DNA of 64,000 nt. It comes from SABI01 sp963678555. GTDB lineage: Bacteria > Spirochaetota > Spirochaetia > Sphaerochaetales > Sphaerochaetaceae. Within the stretch, counting starts at the first letter, position 1, and the number at the start of each line of letters is the position of its first letter. The notes beneath the pieces are model-generated. The model worked only from the letters and a program-made list of their open reading frames with translations, did not search any database and was not told the origin of the DNA. The stretch lies in assembly GCA_963678555.2 (NCBI GenBank), contig CAXXJA010000003.1, positions 1 to 64,000 on the forward strand, in the 5' to 3' direction. Made by a program: the position numbers and the translations under genes. Below, piece after piece: positions 1 to 8,064 of this stretch.

Positions 1-1
1 C

Positions 2-511
2 ACCCGCTCCGGTATCGAGTACCGCCTTCATGATAAGGTGATGCAGATCAGGAACAATTATGACAAGGAAGTCTTCAACGGGGATATCGGCACCATCACT
101 GAGGTCAACGCTGAAGACCAGGAGCTGACAGTATCGTTCGAAGGACGGATGGTCACCTATGAACGCTCACAACTCGATGAACTCGTCCTTGCCTATGCCA
201 TCACCATCCACAAGTCTCAAGGTTCCGAGTATCCGATCGTAGTCCTGCCTCTTATGATGAGTCATTTCGTCCTTCTCCAGCGAAACCTGCTGTACACCGC
301 AGTGACCCGGGCCAGACAGGCCCTGATCCTGGTAGGGGAAAAGAAGGCGGTCAGCTATGCCATACGAAACCAGAGACCGAATGAACGGAACACCAGACTG
401 ACCGAGCGCCTGAGAGGAGAGAACCATACCGGATCTGGTAAGCAGGTCCTCACACAGGAACCATCCACCAAAACGCAGGATGTGGATATTCACTCTTCGG
501 GAGAAGTGTAG
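2..511 (+). CDS. RecD2-like ATP-dependent DNA helicase, C-terminal part (5' end outside window)
   Basis: The reading frame is open from base 2, so the gene starts upstream of the window. The visible 169 residues begin with a DKVMQIRNNYDKEVFNGD stretch and a small beta-barrel (SH3-like) segment. They continue into LAYAITIHKSQGSEYP and LLYTAVTRAR, the late helicase motifs of superfamily 1B RecD/RecD2 enzymes. Such proteins unwind DNA 5' to 3' in repair and replication restart. The last 45 residues are polar and poorly conserved in appearance. The gene ends in TAG and overlaps the 3' end of the convergent GGDEF gene by 22 bp. Whether the N-terminal RecD2 HhH region exists cannot be seen. Confidence 0.88.
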   Translation, partial: TRSGIEYRLHDKVMQIRNNYDKEVFNGDIGTITEVNAEDQELTVSFEGRMVTYERSQLDELVLAYAITIHKSQGSEYPIVVLPLMMSHFVLLQRNLLYTAVTRARQALILVGEKKAVSYAIRNQRPNERNTRLTERLRGENHTGSGKQVLTQEPSTKTQDVDIHSSGEV

Positions 512-1821
512 ATCTTGATTCCGCCTTTCCCGTTTCGCTTGATGTCATACATGGCGAAATCGGCATGCCTCATCAATACCTCAAGGTCCTCACCGGCATC
601 GGGGAAGAGTGCTACGCCAATGGAGACACTCACCTGATGTCTGTGATCCTCCACACAAATGGGTTGCTGAACCGTATGAAGGATCTCCCGTGAGCGTATC
701 TTCACCGACTGAAGCGACTCAACGTCCTGCAGAACGACTGCGAACTCATCTCCGCCGAGACGGGCGGCAATGTCGTCTTCATCAATGCTCTGCTGCAACC
801 GTTTCCCGATTTCCTTGAGATAGGCATCTCCCGCTTCATGTCCGTATGTATCATTGATCTCCTTGAACCCGTCCAGATCGAGGTAGAGCAGTGAGAACCT
901 TGCCGAGTCCGTGCCGTACCGGGCAATCAGCCTTTCCATGGTCCTGAAGAACAGCCGCCTGTTCGGTAATCCGGTAAGCATGTCATAGTTGGCGTAGGTC
1001 TCCAGCTTATCCTCCAGGAACTTACGGGCGGTAAGATCGGCCGAGGAGCCGACGATGTGGGTCACGATATCCTGCTCAATAATCGGAGTCAATGTTGTCA
1101 GCCAGAATCGTGTTCCCTCAGGCAGGGTGAGTGTCTCCTCATAGGTCACCGCACCCCGTTTATCAACACACCGCTGGTAGTTGTCAGCTATACTGTCACC
1201 GATATCCTTGCCGACAATGTCCTGAGGGGTCTTCCCCCTGATAAATTCTGGAAACAGCCCTGTCTTATTCTGGTGAGCAGGATTGTTGCGAATGAAGCGG
1301 AACTCTCCCGAGTCGGTAACCCGGACAAGGAACATCGCGTCCTGTGTACCGTTGAACACTTTCTCGAATTCACTCGATATCCGCGATAGTTCACTCTCCG
1401 TCTCCTTCAAATAGGTGATATCGGTATGTGCTCCCAGCATGCGAAGCGGCTTTCCATTATCATCCCGTATCGCCATCCCCCTGCATCGTATCCAGACAGT
1501 CGACCCGTTCTGATGTCTGTAGCGAACCGCCTGATCATACGGGTATTCAGGGTCTTCCAGGTGCCTTTTCAGGTTTTCGCTTGCCAGCTCCAGATCATCT
1601 TCATTGATGATGTTTTGCCATTCGCTGGACAGATGTTTCTTCTCAGCCGGGTCATACCCGAGGGTCTGCCAGAACTTCGGACTCATCCACTCATGCTCAG
1701 GGTTCTCAAGATCCCAGTACCAGATTCCATCCAACATCCCCTTTTGAATGAATTCGAAAATGGCTGTATCCGATTGTACCAGATCATACAGTTCCTGCTG
1801 CAGATAATTTTTCCCGTTCAT
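490..1821 (-). CDS. PAS-PAS-GGDEF diguanylate cyclase
   Basis: Cytoplasmic c-di-GMP synthase candidate of 443 residues if it starts at ATG 1821, preceded by an AGAAGG stretch; the frame stays open 20 codons further upstream. The first PAS domain (about residues 20-145) has the GIWYWD and WIRCRGMAIRDDNGKPLRMLGAHTDIT signatures. A second PAS (about 150-275) is followed by a GGDEF domain (about 285-440) with YANYDMLTGLPNR and RLGGDEFAVVL. The active-site GGDEF is intact. The usual RxxD inhibitory site five residues before it reads DEDD, so classical product inhibition is probably absent. No transmembrane segment is visible, so the input signal should be cytosolic. It is monocistronic and convergent with the helicase gene. 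Confidence 0.93.
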   Translation of the reverse strand: MNGKNYLQQELYDLVQSDTAIFEFIQKGMLDGIWYWDLENPEHEWMSPKFWQTLGYDPAEKKHLSSEWQNIINEDDLELASENLKRHLEDPEYPYDQAVRYRHQNGSTVWIRCRGMAIRDDNGKPLRMLGAHTDITYLKETESELSRISSEFEKVFNGTQDAMFLVRVTDSGEFRFIRNNPAHQNKTGLFPEFIRGKTPQDIVGKDIGDSIADNYQRCVDKRGAVTYEETLTLPEGTRFWLTTLTPIIEQDIVTHIVGSSADLTARKFLEDKLETYANYDMLTGLPNRRLFFRTMERLIARYGTDSARFSLLYLDLDGFKEINDTYGHEAGDAYLKEIGKRLQQSIDEDDIAARLGGDEFAVVLQDVESLQSVKIRSREILHTVQQPICVEDHRHQVSVSIGVALFPDAGEDLEVLMRHADFAMYDIKRNGKGGIKIYTSPEE

Positions 1822-1887
1822 GATGTTTCGAACCTTCTTCACTCTGATGTAATGTACGATGTAATTCCAGATTATACACAACCTTCT

Positions 1888-2166
1888 CTATATTATCACC
1901 CCTGATTTTATATCTATTTCATTTTTTTTCCGTGAAACTGCGCCTTTACACGGTAAGGAGATGTGGATAAGAACAGGATTCTGCAAACTATACTTTCTCA
2001 GGGACAATGGCATCCAGTGATTATCTGGTCGCTGTTCCGCACACGGCACACACATCAGGACTTTTGGAATATGGTGCAATCTGCCCGGTGGAATCTCCTT
2101 TCCACCGTGGATGCAGAATCCGCACGGTCCTTTCTCCAATGACCTGTATCTATTTCTCCAGTTCAT
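1888..2166 (-). pseudogene. DksA/TraR-type zinc-finger protein, short or decayed
   Basis: Residues about 8-45 read SLEKGPCGFC, IHGGKEIPPGRLHHIP and LMCVPCAEQ. This matches the C4 zinc-finger region of DksA/TraR proteins, which bind the RNA polymerase secondary channel. The second cysteine of the first CxxC pair is replaced by Gly, and the coiled-coil part before the finger is almost absent. The tail after residue 50 looks unlike the family. It is therefore either a very small TraR-like protein with a damaged finger or, more likely, a gene remnant. It lies between the GGDEF gene and the ATPase gene, reading the same way as both. Confidence 0.45.
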
Positions 2167-2212
2167 CGGCAGAGGGCAGGACCCCTCCGATTATCGAAAG
2201 AACGTGAATGAG

Positions 2213-3439
2213 TTATAAAAGATTATCTCCCAACAGGAAATCAGTAATATGAATATGCCGGATACCTTCCATATCATGCGTAATGGGATCGAAGGATATC
2301 ACGAACCGGGGAAACGCATCAACGATACCAGAGAATGCAGAAAATTCCCGTTCTCTCGTCTGATCATTCTCCATGAGATAGGCAGCCTGGATATAGGCCC
2401 TACCATTCTCGTTCTCGATGATGAAATCAACTTCCCCCTTGAAAGTCTTACCAATATAGACTTGATACCCTCTGGATACAAGTTCATTGTAGACAAGAGT
2501 CTCCGCGACAAGATTCGATTCTTGTTTGACTCTATTCTTGAACAAGCGGAAAAGGCCCAGATCGCAAGCATACAGTTTTTCCTGTGTTGAAAGAATTTTC
2601 TTCCCCCGAATATCATACCTTTTAATCCTGTTGATGATCCCTGCATCACAAAAATAGCCTATATAATCATAGACTCTCTGTAATGCCATCTCAGTCATCT
2701 CTTTCTCCAACTCCTTCTTTATATTTCTTGCTGAGAAAGTAGATGAAGAATTCGCGAGAATATAGGCAAGAAGCCGTTCAAGTTCAATCGTACCTTTGAT
2801 CTTGTTTCTCAGGATGATATCTTTATACATGATTGAATCTTTCAGGTTCATCAGTTGGGTGTGCTTATTCTCAGGTTTATCTTCCTTACATACTAAGGGA
2901 AACCCTCCCCATTCCAGATACGATTCAAGCTGTATTCGTGGATCAAGATTCTTGATGTGATCCAGCTTGATGAACTCACTGAATGAAAAAGGCATCATAA
3001 GAAAAGATAATGTCCTACCTCCAAGGTGAGATGCAAGCTCCCCTGATAACAGTTTTGAGTTCGAGCCAGTAATGAAGATACTGCAATCGAACTCAACCCT
3101 GAAAGAGTTGATTAACAGCTCAAAATCCTTCATATTCTCGATCTCATCAAAGAAGAGATAATTCTTTCCTGCAGGTTGTATCAACTGAGAAATGTAGGTA
3201 TAAAATCCGTCAGGATCATGGCAATACTTCCTGAATGAATAGAACTCAAAATTGATGGAAATGATATGTGTATCAGGAACCCCCTGTTCCAAAAGCTCTT
3301 CCTGAATCTGATCCAGCAATACGGATTTCCCAGACCTTCTGACACCGGTAATCACTTTAATCATATCAGAGTCATAATAATGCCGAAGTCTTTTTAATAT
3401 GTTTTCTCTCTTGATCATACAGTATCGTATCATTGACAT
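2213..3439 (-). CDS. AAA_14 / DUF4143 family ATPase
   Basis: A 408-residue protein with Walker A GVRRSGKSVLL near residue 30, Walker B YLFFDEIE near residue 95, a FITGSNSKLLSGELASHLGGRT sensor region, and the C-terminal DUF4143 domain ending in a nuclease-like EVDFIIENENGRAYIQAAY segment. These ATPases are widespread, often in mobile regions, and their substrate is unknown. ATG at 3439 is used; MIKREN, seven codons later, is an alternative. The first 16 codons and the whole upstream region lie in a 360-bp block repeated at 14252-14611. Two near-perfect palindromes sit just upstream of the start, suggesting a dedicated repressor or autoregulation. Confidence 0.88.
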   Translation of the reverse strand: MSMIRYCMIKRENILKRLRHYYDSDMIKVITGVRRSGKSVLLDQIQEELLEQGVPDTHIISINFEFYSFRKYCHDPDGFYTYISQLIQPAGKNYLFFDEIENMKDFELLINSFRVEFDCSIFITGSNSKLLSGELASHLGGRTLSFLMMPFSFSEFIKLDHIKNLDPRIQLESYLEWGGFPLVCKEDKPENKHTQLMNLKDSIMYKDIILRNKIKGTIELERLLAYILANSSSTFSARNIKKELEKEMTEMALQRVYDYIGYFCDAGIINRIKRYDIRGKKILSTQEKLYACDLGLFRLFKNRVKQESNLVAETLVYNELVSRGYQVYIGKTFKGEVDFIIENENGRAYIQAAYLMENDQTREREFSAFSGIVDAFPRFVISFDPITHDMEGIRHIHITDFLLGDNLL

Positions 3440-3750
3440 ATTTTCTTGTCTATATTTATAGACAATATTCTTATTTGCTAGTTTTTGTCTATATATCTAG
3501 ACACTTTTACATGTTTCTAGATTTCATCTTTTCGCTCAGACAAAATACTCACTCATAGTACCTGCAAAGAATGAGTAGGTTCTGTCTACAAGGAGTCTAG
3601 CCGACTGTACGTCGTCTCATAATTCAAACAAACCAAAATCTTGAAAATACATAGAGCTTGTCCCATTTCGATGAAACATGACCAGGCAGCCTGAGGGATC
3701 TCAACGTGCTGGCGGCGACGACCTCAGGATTCAGCAAAACCAGTCTCTCT
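3391..3750. repeat. 360-bp direct repeat, left copy
   Basis: This block, holding the first 16 codons and upstream region of the ATPase gene, is repeated at 14252-14611 at a constant offset of 10,861 bp. I saw one mismatch (T against G near 3518). The left copy stops 12 bp before the IS3 end at 3763. Confidence 0.95.
3447..3503 (-). promoter_or_regulatory. Twin palindromes upstream of the ATPase gene
   Basis: Two sites of the same type: TTGTCTATA-TT-TATAGACAA at 3447-3466 and TGTCTA-TATATC-TAGACA at 3486-3503. They begin 8 bp upstream of the ATPase start and lie about 38 bp apart centre to centre. The shared TGTCTA...TAGACA half-sites suggest a dimeric repressor bound twice. The same pair recurs at 14308-14364 in the second repeat copy. 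No regulator gene is next to them. Confidence 0.5.
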
Positions 3751-3800
3751 TGTGAAAGTCAATGACTTTGGGGGTGCGGACAAAAAGTTGGACTCTTTAG

Positions 3801-3989
3801 TCATGCTAAACCAAGACTTCTTCGGTACTCAAGAGGGCTCTTTCCTCCCAAAGACATTTTGATTCGTTTATCGTTGTACCAGAATATATAATTATAAATG
3901 AGAGAGCAGAACTCTTCGATTGAAACCCCGAACCATGAACGGCTATAGAACATTTCATTCTTCAGTCGGCCAAAGAAGCCTTCCATCGC
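3801..3989 (-). pseudogene. IS3-family transposase, C-terminal piece (catalytic Glu side)
   Basis: Encodes MEGFFGRLKNEMFYSR through SLGGKSPLEYRRSLGLA, the end of an rve-type DDE integrase domain. The first Glu is the catalytic E of DD(35)E. The piece continues directly from the ...CSPDNSAM end of the segment at 8065-9441. Joining the two at the shared GCGATG gives a continuous 521-residue transposase, with 35 residues between the second Asp and the Glu. The separation is caused only by the RIT insertion. Confidence 0.93.
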
Positions 3990-4015
3990 TCATACGAAAT
4001 TTCGTATGAGCGATG
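3984..4015. repeat. 32-bp perfect palindrome at the left RIT junction
   Basis: A perfect palindrome centred between 3999 and 4000. Its outer six bases are CATCGC and GCGATG, the 6-bp core shared by both RIT junctions. Its inner 20 bp (3990-4009) consist of two face-to-face copies of TCATACGAAA, one base different from the TCATGCGAAA motif inside the RIT ends. It looks like a recombinase core site left as joining DNA. Confidence 0.88.
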
Positions 4016-4101
4016 TCATGCGAAATCTTAATTTATGCGAAAGAATGGCCTGAAACTGTAACTGAAGGCTTTATTCTCGGCCAATATTTCGCATAATATT
4101 T
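4010..4101. repeat. RIT left terminal inverted repeat (92 bp)
   Basis: Inverted partner of 7973-8064. Positions 4010-4051 match perfectly; 4052-4101 match imperfectly without gaps, ending in an identical TTTCGCATAATATTT. ATGCGAAA boxes lie at 4018-4025 and 4035-4042 and, inverted, at 4087-4094. The ritA start is 55 bp inside the repeat, so the outward end of the repeat region may also carry the ritABC promoter. Confidence 0.93.
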
Positions 4102-4155
4102 TGCTACATCATGATTTCGGTTGATACTATTTGTAACCCAAAAGGAGGGTCCAAT

Positions 4156-5997
4156 ATGTATCAATCCTATGACAAAGCTTTCAAGAAGATTGAAAGCAAC
4201 CTCCCTGAAAAAACCAGGAAAGAAGCCAAGGGCTATGACTATAGGCGAAGTGCCCGGCTGGTCAGGGAGCATCTATCAGGAAAAGGTAGTCCTTATTCCC
4301 GGGAAGAGGCGGTCAACTGTCTCTTGTCCATCAAGTCGGGTATAGCTAAGCCTCGCTACAATCTATTCAGGAAAATCCAGTACCAGATTGCCGAGGAACT
4401 GTACCCGGATTCCACTCTGCAGAACCTTAAAATCTTCTATTCCGATTCAATTCCTGATTACAACTTGCCAGAAGGGATGAATTCCTTGCTTGATGATTTT
4501 ATCCAGACTGGAGTTTTAAGCCCCAAGGGATGGGTTATCAAACAACTCCGTATAGGAGGCTTCCTTAATGAGATGGCATGTCGAAACGGTCGTTCCTCAG
4601 TCTCCCAGATAACATGGGATGATGTTGCCCTGTATAGAACGATGTCAACTGAGTTTGTGGATATCGGTTCCTTCCTGAACTTCATTGCTGCAAGGCATAT
4701 AGCCTTGCCTTACCTGGGAGCTGTTTACCATCATCCCCCCCAGCGCTTGCAGATGTACGCAGAGCACTGCAAGGATGTCCTCTTTCCAACAACCCACGAG
4801 ATTGCTGATGTATACGCTTGCCAAGAGCTCCTGACCAATGACCTTGCTGCTGCAGGGTATAGCCAGACTGTACTGAAAACAACAAAAACAGCATTCAATG
4901 GCCTAGCCTGCTTCCTGTATGCTACCGGGATGGGATACTCACGTCAGGCAGTGGAGCTATATTCCCGCATCTATGTGGAAAAAGTCAGCAAATATCCTAC
5001 AAACGTCCGGCATCCATTTCTCTTGCTTGATGGATATCTGGATGGGGAGCGGCTGGAAACCAAGGGATACAGATCGCCTCGACCCTCAGCCGAATTCATC
5101 GATTGGTTCAAGCCCTATGCAGATAGGTATCGGAAACATCGGGAGCTTGACCATATCGGCAATTCTGCCCTGAAGGGAGACAGGAATGCACTTGTACGAT
5201 TTTCGTCATTCCTTGCAAAGCAAGGGTGTTGCTGTGTCGGTGAAATCACCCGCCAGCACCTGAAGGATTTCAACCATGCTGACTCCCATAATTCATATGA
5301 GGGGAAGAACCGGTACAACAGGGTCATAAGGCTTTTCCTTCAATTTCTCTTTGAGGAGGATATCCTCAAGGAGGATGTCGGGAAGGCTATGCCCAAAGTC
5401 AACATTGTAAGGACAAGGCCGACAAAGACGCTCACTGAGGACCAGTATTCACATGTCCTCGACTATTGCGCAGAGGCCGAGAACAGTGGCAACTATTTGC
5501 ATTCAGCCATCCTGAAGATGGGGCTCTGGACCGGCCTGAGAACTTCAGACATCTGCAAACTGAGGGCTGAAGATATCGACTGGGACAGGATGGAATTATC
5601 GTTGGTCCAGCAGAAGACCGGTGTCCACATAAGGGCCCCGTTCCCTGCAGGCCTGGGAAACACCATCTGGAACTACATAACCAAATCAAGGCCTGTGAAA
5701 GGCGAAGCTGGTTTCATCTTCTGCAGTTCACGGGCTCCTTTCAGGCATTACTCGAGAACCATAACCAATAAGATCATCCACAAAGCACTGCCAGGGGAAG
5801 CCGTACACTTCCAGATGCTCAGGAAGACATTTGCAACAAGGATGCTACGAAGCGGTGCCAATGTTTCTGCAATCTCTGATGCACTCGGACATATCTCGGA
5901 TTCCACGGTTGACACCTACATCGACACCAATACAGATATGATGCGTATGTGCTCCATGTTCTTGCATGGAATTGAATACAAGGGGGATGTCCTATGA
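4156..5997 (+). CDS. ritA: RIT tyrosine recombinase A
   Basis: First recombinase of the trio, 613 residues from ATG 4156, which has AAAGGAGG seven bases upstream; an upstream in-frame ATG at 4111 lacks such a site. The N-terminal two thirds contain at least one SAM-like core-binding region. The catalytic domain (about residues 435-600) shows TGLRTSDICKLRAED (Arg I), QQKTG (Lys), FQMLRKTFATRMLRSG (Arg II), ALGHIS (His III) and a tyrosine at TYIDT. The first His of the usual HxLR box reads Gln. The long N-terminus is unusual for tyrosine recombinases. The stop overlaps the ritB start as ATGA, so translation is coupled. Confidence 0.9.
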   Translation: MYQSYDKAFKKIESNLPEKTRKEAKGYDYRRSARLVREHLSGKGSPYSREEAVNCLLSIKSGIAKPRYNLFRKIQYQIAEELYPDSTLQNLKIFYSDSIPDYNLPEGMNSLLDDFIQTGVLSPKGWVIKQLRIGGFLNEMACRNGRSSVSQITWDDVALYRTMSTEFVDIGSFLNFIAARHIALPYLGAVYHHPPQRLQMYAEHCKDVLFPTTHEIADVYACQELLTNDLAAAGYSQTVLKTTKTAFNGLACFLYATGMGYSRQAVELYSRIYVEKVSKYPTNVRHPFLLLDGYLDGERLETKGYRSPRPSAEFIDWFKPYADRYRKHRELDHIGNSALKGDRNALVRFSSFLAKQGCCCVGEITRQHLKDFNHADSHNSYEGKNRYNRVIRLFLQFLFEEDILKEDVGKAMPKVNIVRTRPTKTLTEDQYSHVLDYCAEAENSGNYLHSAILKMGLWTGLRTSDICKLRAEDIDWDRMELSLVQQKTGVHIRAPFPAGLGNTIWNYITKSRPVKGEAGFIFCSSRAPFRHYSRTITNKIIHKALPGEAVHFQMLRKTFATRMLRSGANVSAISDALGHISDSTVDTYIDTNTDMMRMCSMFLHGIEYKGDVL

Positions 5998-6959
5998 TTG
6001 CCCCTTGCTTCAATTCAAAGCTGGCACCTTACATGAGTGCGCTTCTGGCTGAGCGGGATGATTCAGGCTTCTCCACAGGAGACCTCATAGTCTGCCTCAA
6101 GGATTTTGATACCTTCATCATTGAGAAGGGTTTCGATGACGGGACGTTTTCCCAGGCGCTTGCAGATGGCTGGAGCATCCAGCGATTTACGGAAAATAAG
6201 GCATCACGCAACTCCAGGATAGGCCGTGTAAAGCTCCTTTCAGAATATATGGATTCAATGGGGTTGCCCATGTGTGCATCATTTGAGTTTGGCTCATCGG
6301 AGCACCCCAAGACGTATGTGCCTACCAGGGAAGAGTGTTCTGTACTGTTTTCGGTAATCGATACATGGAATCCGGTATCAGGGATCCCTGAATATATATC
6401 CTGTGCTTATTCCGTGCTGTTCCGACTGTACTACTGCCTCGGGCTGCGCCTGAATGAAGCAGTGGATCTGCAACGGCAAGATGTATCCTTTGACTGCGGC
6501 ACCTTGTATATCCGCCACTCCAAGGGAGACAAGGACAGGATTGTGTTCGTCCAGGATGGTCTTTTAGACCTTATGAGGCGGTATGATAACATAGTAAGTA
6601 TACATCTTCCTGAACGGCAATGGTTTTTCCCTAGCAAGAAGCAAGGCCAGCACCCGTGGAAACATAATGTATGCAGACGGTTCAGGCAATTCTGGCAGTT
6701 GTCTTTTCCCGATTGGAAAGGCAGAAGGCCGACAGTGCATTCGCTGCGCCACGCATTCGTTGTGTATACCGTCAACGACTGGGTCGAGGATGGAAAGGAT
6801 GCTTCGGCATTGTTCCCGTATCTTTCCCGGTTCCTGGGCCATGCCAGTATTGAAGACTCGATGTACTATTACCATATGTGGGACACCGAGACAGGGGCCT
6901 TTGCACGCTTCATTGACCTGCCTTCTGCCGTTGAGGATGAAACGGAGGGCTGGCTATGA
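5994..6959 (+). CDS. ritB: RIT tyrosine recombinase B
   Basis: A 321-residue protein with a SAM-like N-terminal DNA-binding domain and a catalytic domain with GLRLNEAVDLQRQDV (Arg I), RHSKGDKDR (Lys), VHSLRHAFVVY (His-x-x-Arg), FLGHASIEDS (His III) and YYYHMW (Tyr nucleophile). All catalytic positions are present, so it should be active. It starts at the ATGA overlap with ritA and ends at another ATGA overlap with ritC. All three proteins are therefore expected in fixed ratio, as for a multi-recombinase complex. Confidence 0.9.
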   Translation: MIAPCFNSKLAPYMSALLAERDDSGFSTGDLIVCLKDFDTFIIEKGFDDGTFSQALADGWSIQRFTENKASRNSRIGRVKLLSEYMDSMGLPMCASFEFGSSEHPKTYVPTREECSVLFSVIDTWNPVSGIPEYISCAYSVLFRLYYCLGLRLNEAVDLQRQDVSFDCGTLYIRHSKGDKDRIVFVQDGLLDLMRRYDNIVSIHLPERQWFFPSKKQGQHPWKHNVCRRFRQFWQLSFPDWKGRRPTVHSLRHAFVVYTVNDWVEDGKDASALFPYLSRFLGHASIEDSMYYYHMWDTETGAFARFIDLPSAVEDETEGWL

Positions 6960-7969
6960 AACTTGACAATCTTGCCTTCTACAAATACAGCTTTTCTTTC
7001 CTCAACGTCTATCTGACAGACCAGAAGGGAAGAAGTCCCAACACTGTTGATACCTATTCCAGTTCATTCACAGTGCTGAACAGGTTCTTGGCCGAGGAAA
7101 AGCAGATTTCAGTGCTTGCTTTCAAGTTCTCAGATTGTACTCCGGATTTCGTCATGGAGTTTCTTGACTGGCTCAAGAGTGAAGGCAACAAGGAAGCAAC
7201 CCGCAACATTCGCCTCACCTGCATCAAAGGATACTTGGAGTATGCAGCAAGGAAGGATGTCTCCCTTTCATCGGTATACTCAGCAGTCGCCGGGATAAAG
7301 TGCTTGAGAGTTCCGAAAAGAGAGAAATACGTTCTTGAAGACGAGCAGGTGGCTCATATCCTTGCGGAAGCATCAAGAGATGAGAAAGGCAGTAGGAACA
7401 GGGTTATGCTGCTGCTTCTTTATGATACTGCTATGAGAGTGTCGGAACTTACAGCACTCGAGACAAACCAACTCTATCTTGACCGAAAGAGACCGTTCGT
7501 GGCAGTCCGAGGTAAAGGGAATAAGGATAGGCATATTGCCTTGTCTGAGAAGATGGCTGGCATTCTGAAGACATACATCAGAAAATATCATTGTGGGTTG
7601 TCCTCATATCTGTTCTTCACCAAATCCAGAGGCGATTTCAGCCGCATGAGTGAGCGGAATGTTCAGATTATGCTGCAGGAGTATGCCACAAAGGCAAGGG
7701 AGAAGGATCCTTCCATACCAGGGCATGTCCACCCCCATGCCCTGAGGAGGGCAAGAGCCACAGGACTCTATCGCAACGGCATGCCGATTGAGCTCGTTTC
7801 TTCGCTGCTGGGGCACTCCCAAATTGAGACAACTCGAGTTTATGCAAAGCCCTCAATTGAACAAATGCGTCAGAATATGGAGAAGTCGATACCAGAAGAA
7901 GCCTTTAGGCAGAAACCAGTTTGGACTGGCAAGGAAACTGAGATTAAGAGATTGCTAGGCCTTAAGTAG
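6956..7969 (+). CDS. ritC: RIT tyrosine recombinase C
   Basis: A 337-residue tyrosine recombinase in XerC/XerD-like layout. The N-terminal SAM-like domain includes SPNTVDTYSSSFTVLNRFL. The catalytic domain includes DTAMRVSELTALETNQL (Arg I), RGKGNKDRHIAL (Lys), HPHALRRARATGLYRNG (His-x-x-Arg), LLGHSQIETTRVYAK (His III and Tyr). It is the last gene of the element and ends with TAG three bases before the right terminal repeat. By its family it cuts and religates DNA through a 3'-phosphotyrosine; its division of labour with A and B is unknown. Confidence 0.9.
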   Translation: MKLDNLAFYKYSFSFLNVYLTDQKGRSPNTVDTYSSSFTVLNRFLAEEKQISVLAFKFSDCTPDFVMEFLDWLKSEGNKEATRNIRLTCIKGYLEYAARKDVSLSSVYSAVAGIKCLRVPKREKYVLEDEQVAHILAEASRDEKGSRNRVMLLLLYDTAMRVSELTALETNQLYLDRKRPFVAVRGKGNKDRHIALSEKMAGILKTYIRKYHCGLSSYLFFTKSRGDFSRMSERNVQIMLQEYATKAREKDPSIPGHVHPHALRRARATGLYRNGMPIELVSSLLGHSQIETTRVYAKPSIEQMRQNMEKSIPEEAFRQKPVWTGKETEIKRLLGLK

Positions 7970-7972
7970 CGG

Positions 7973-8064
7973 AAATATTATGCGAAACCTTGGTCTGAAA
8001 TAAAGCTCTCAGATAGAGTTTTAGGCCATTCTTTCGCATAAATTAAGATTTCGCATGACATCGC
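7973..8064. repeat. RIT right terminal inverted repeat (92 bp)
   Basis: Inverted partner of 4010-4101; the outer 42 bp (8023-8064) are identical. It ends in CATCGC at 8059-8064, followed directly by the resumed IS3 transposase sequence. Unlike the left end, no extra palindromic spacer separates it from the target DNA. Confidence 0.93.

Larger units (their letters stand above)
3990..8064 (+). mobile_element. RIT element (three tyrosine recombinases in trio) inserted in the IS3 transposase gene
   Basis: A 4,075-bp element with three overlapping tyrosine recombinase genes on one strand, bounded by 92-bp terminal inverted repeats at 4010-4101 and 7973-8064. The outer 42 bp are identical and the rest aligns without gaps. 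CATCGC occurs at 3984-3989 and 8059-8064; deletion of 3990-8064 restores the IS3 transposase frame exactly. Each end holds three ATGCGAAA motifs in mixed orientation, likely recombinase arm sites. No cargo gene is present. Known RIT elements have this gene order and inverted ends; the mechanism proposed here is inference. Confidence 0.9.

Noticed and set aside
7978..8064. Alternative C-terminus of the IS3 transposase (SCEILIYAKEW...)
   Set aside because: These codons are the RIT terminal repeat read through by accident; the true C-terminus lies at 3801-3989.
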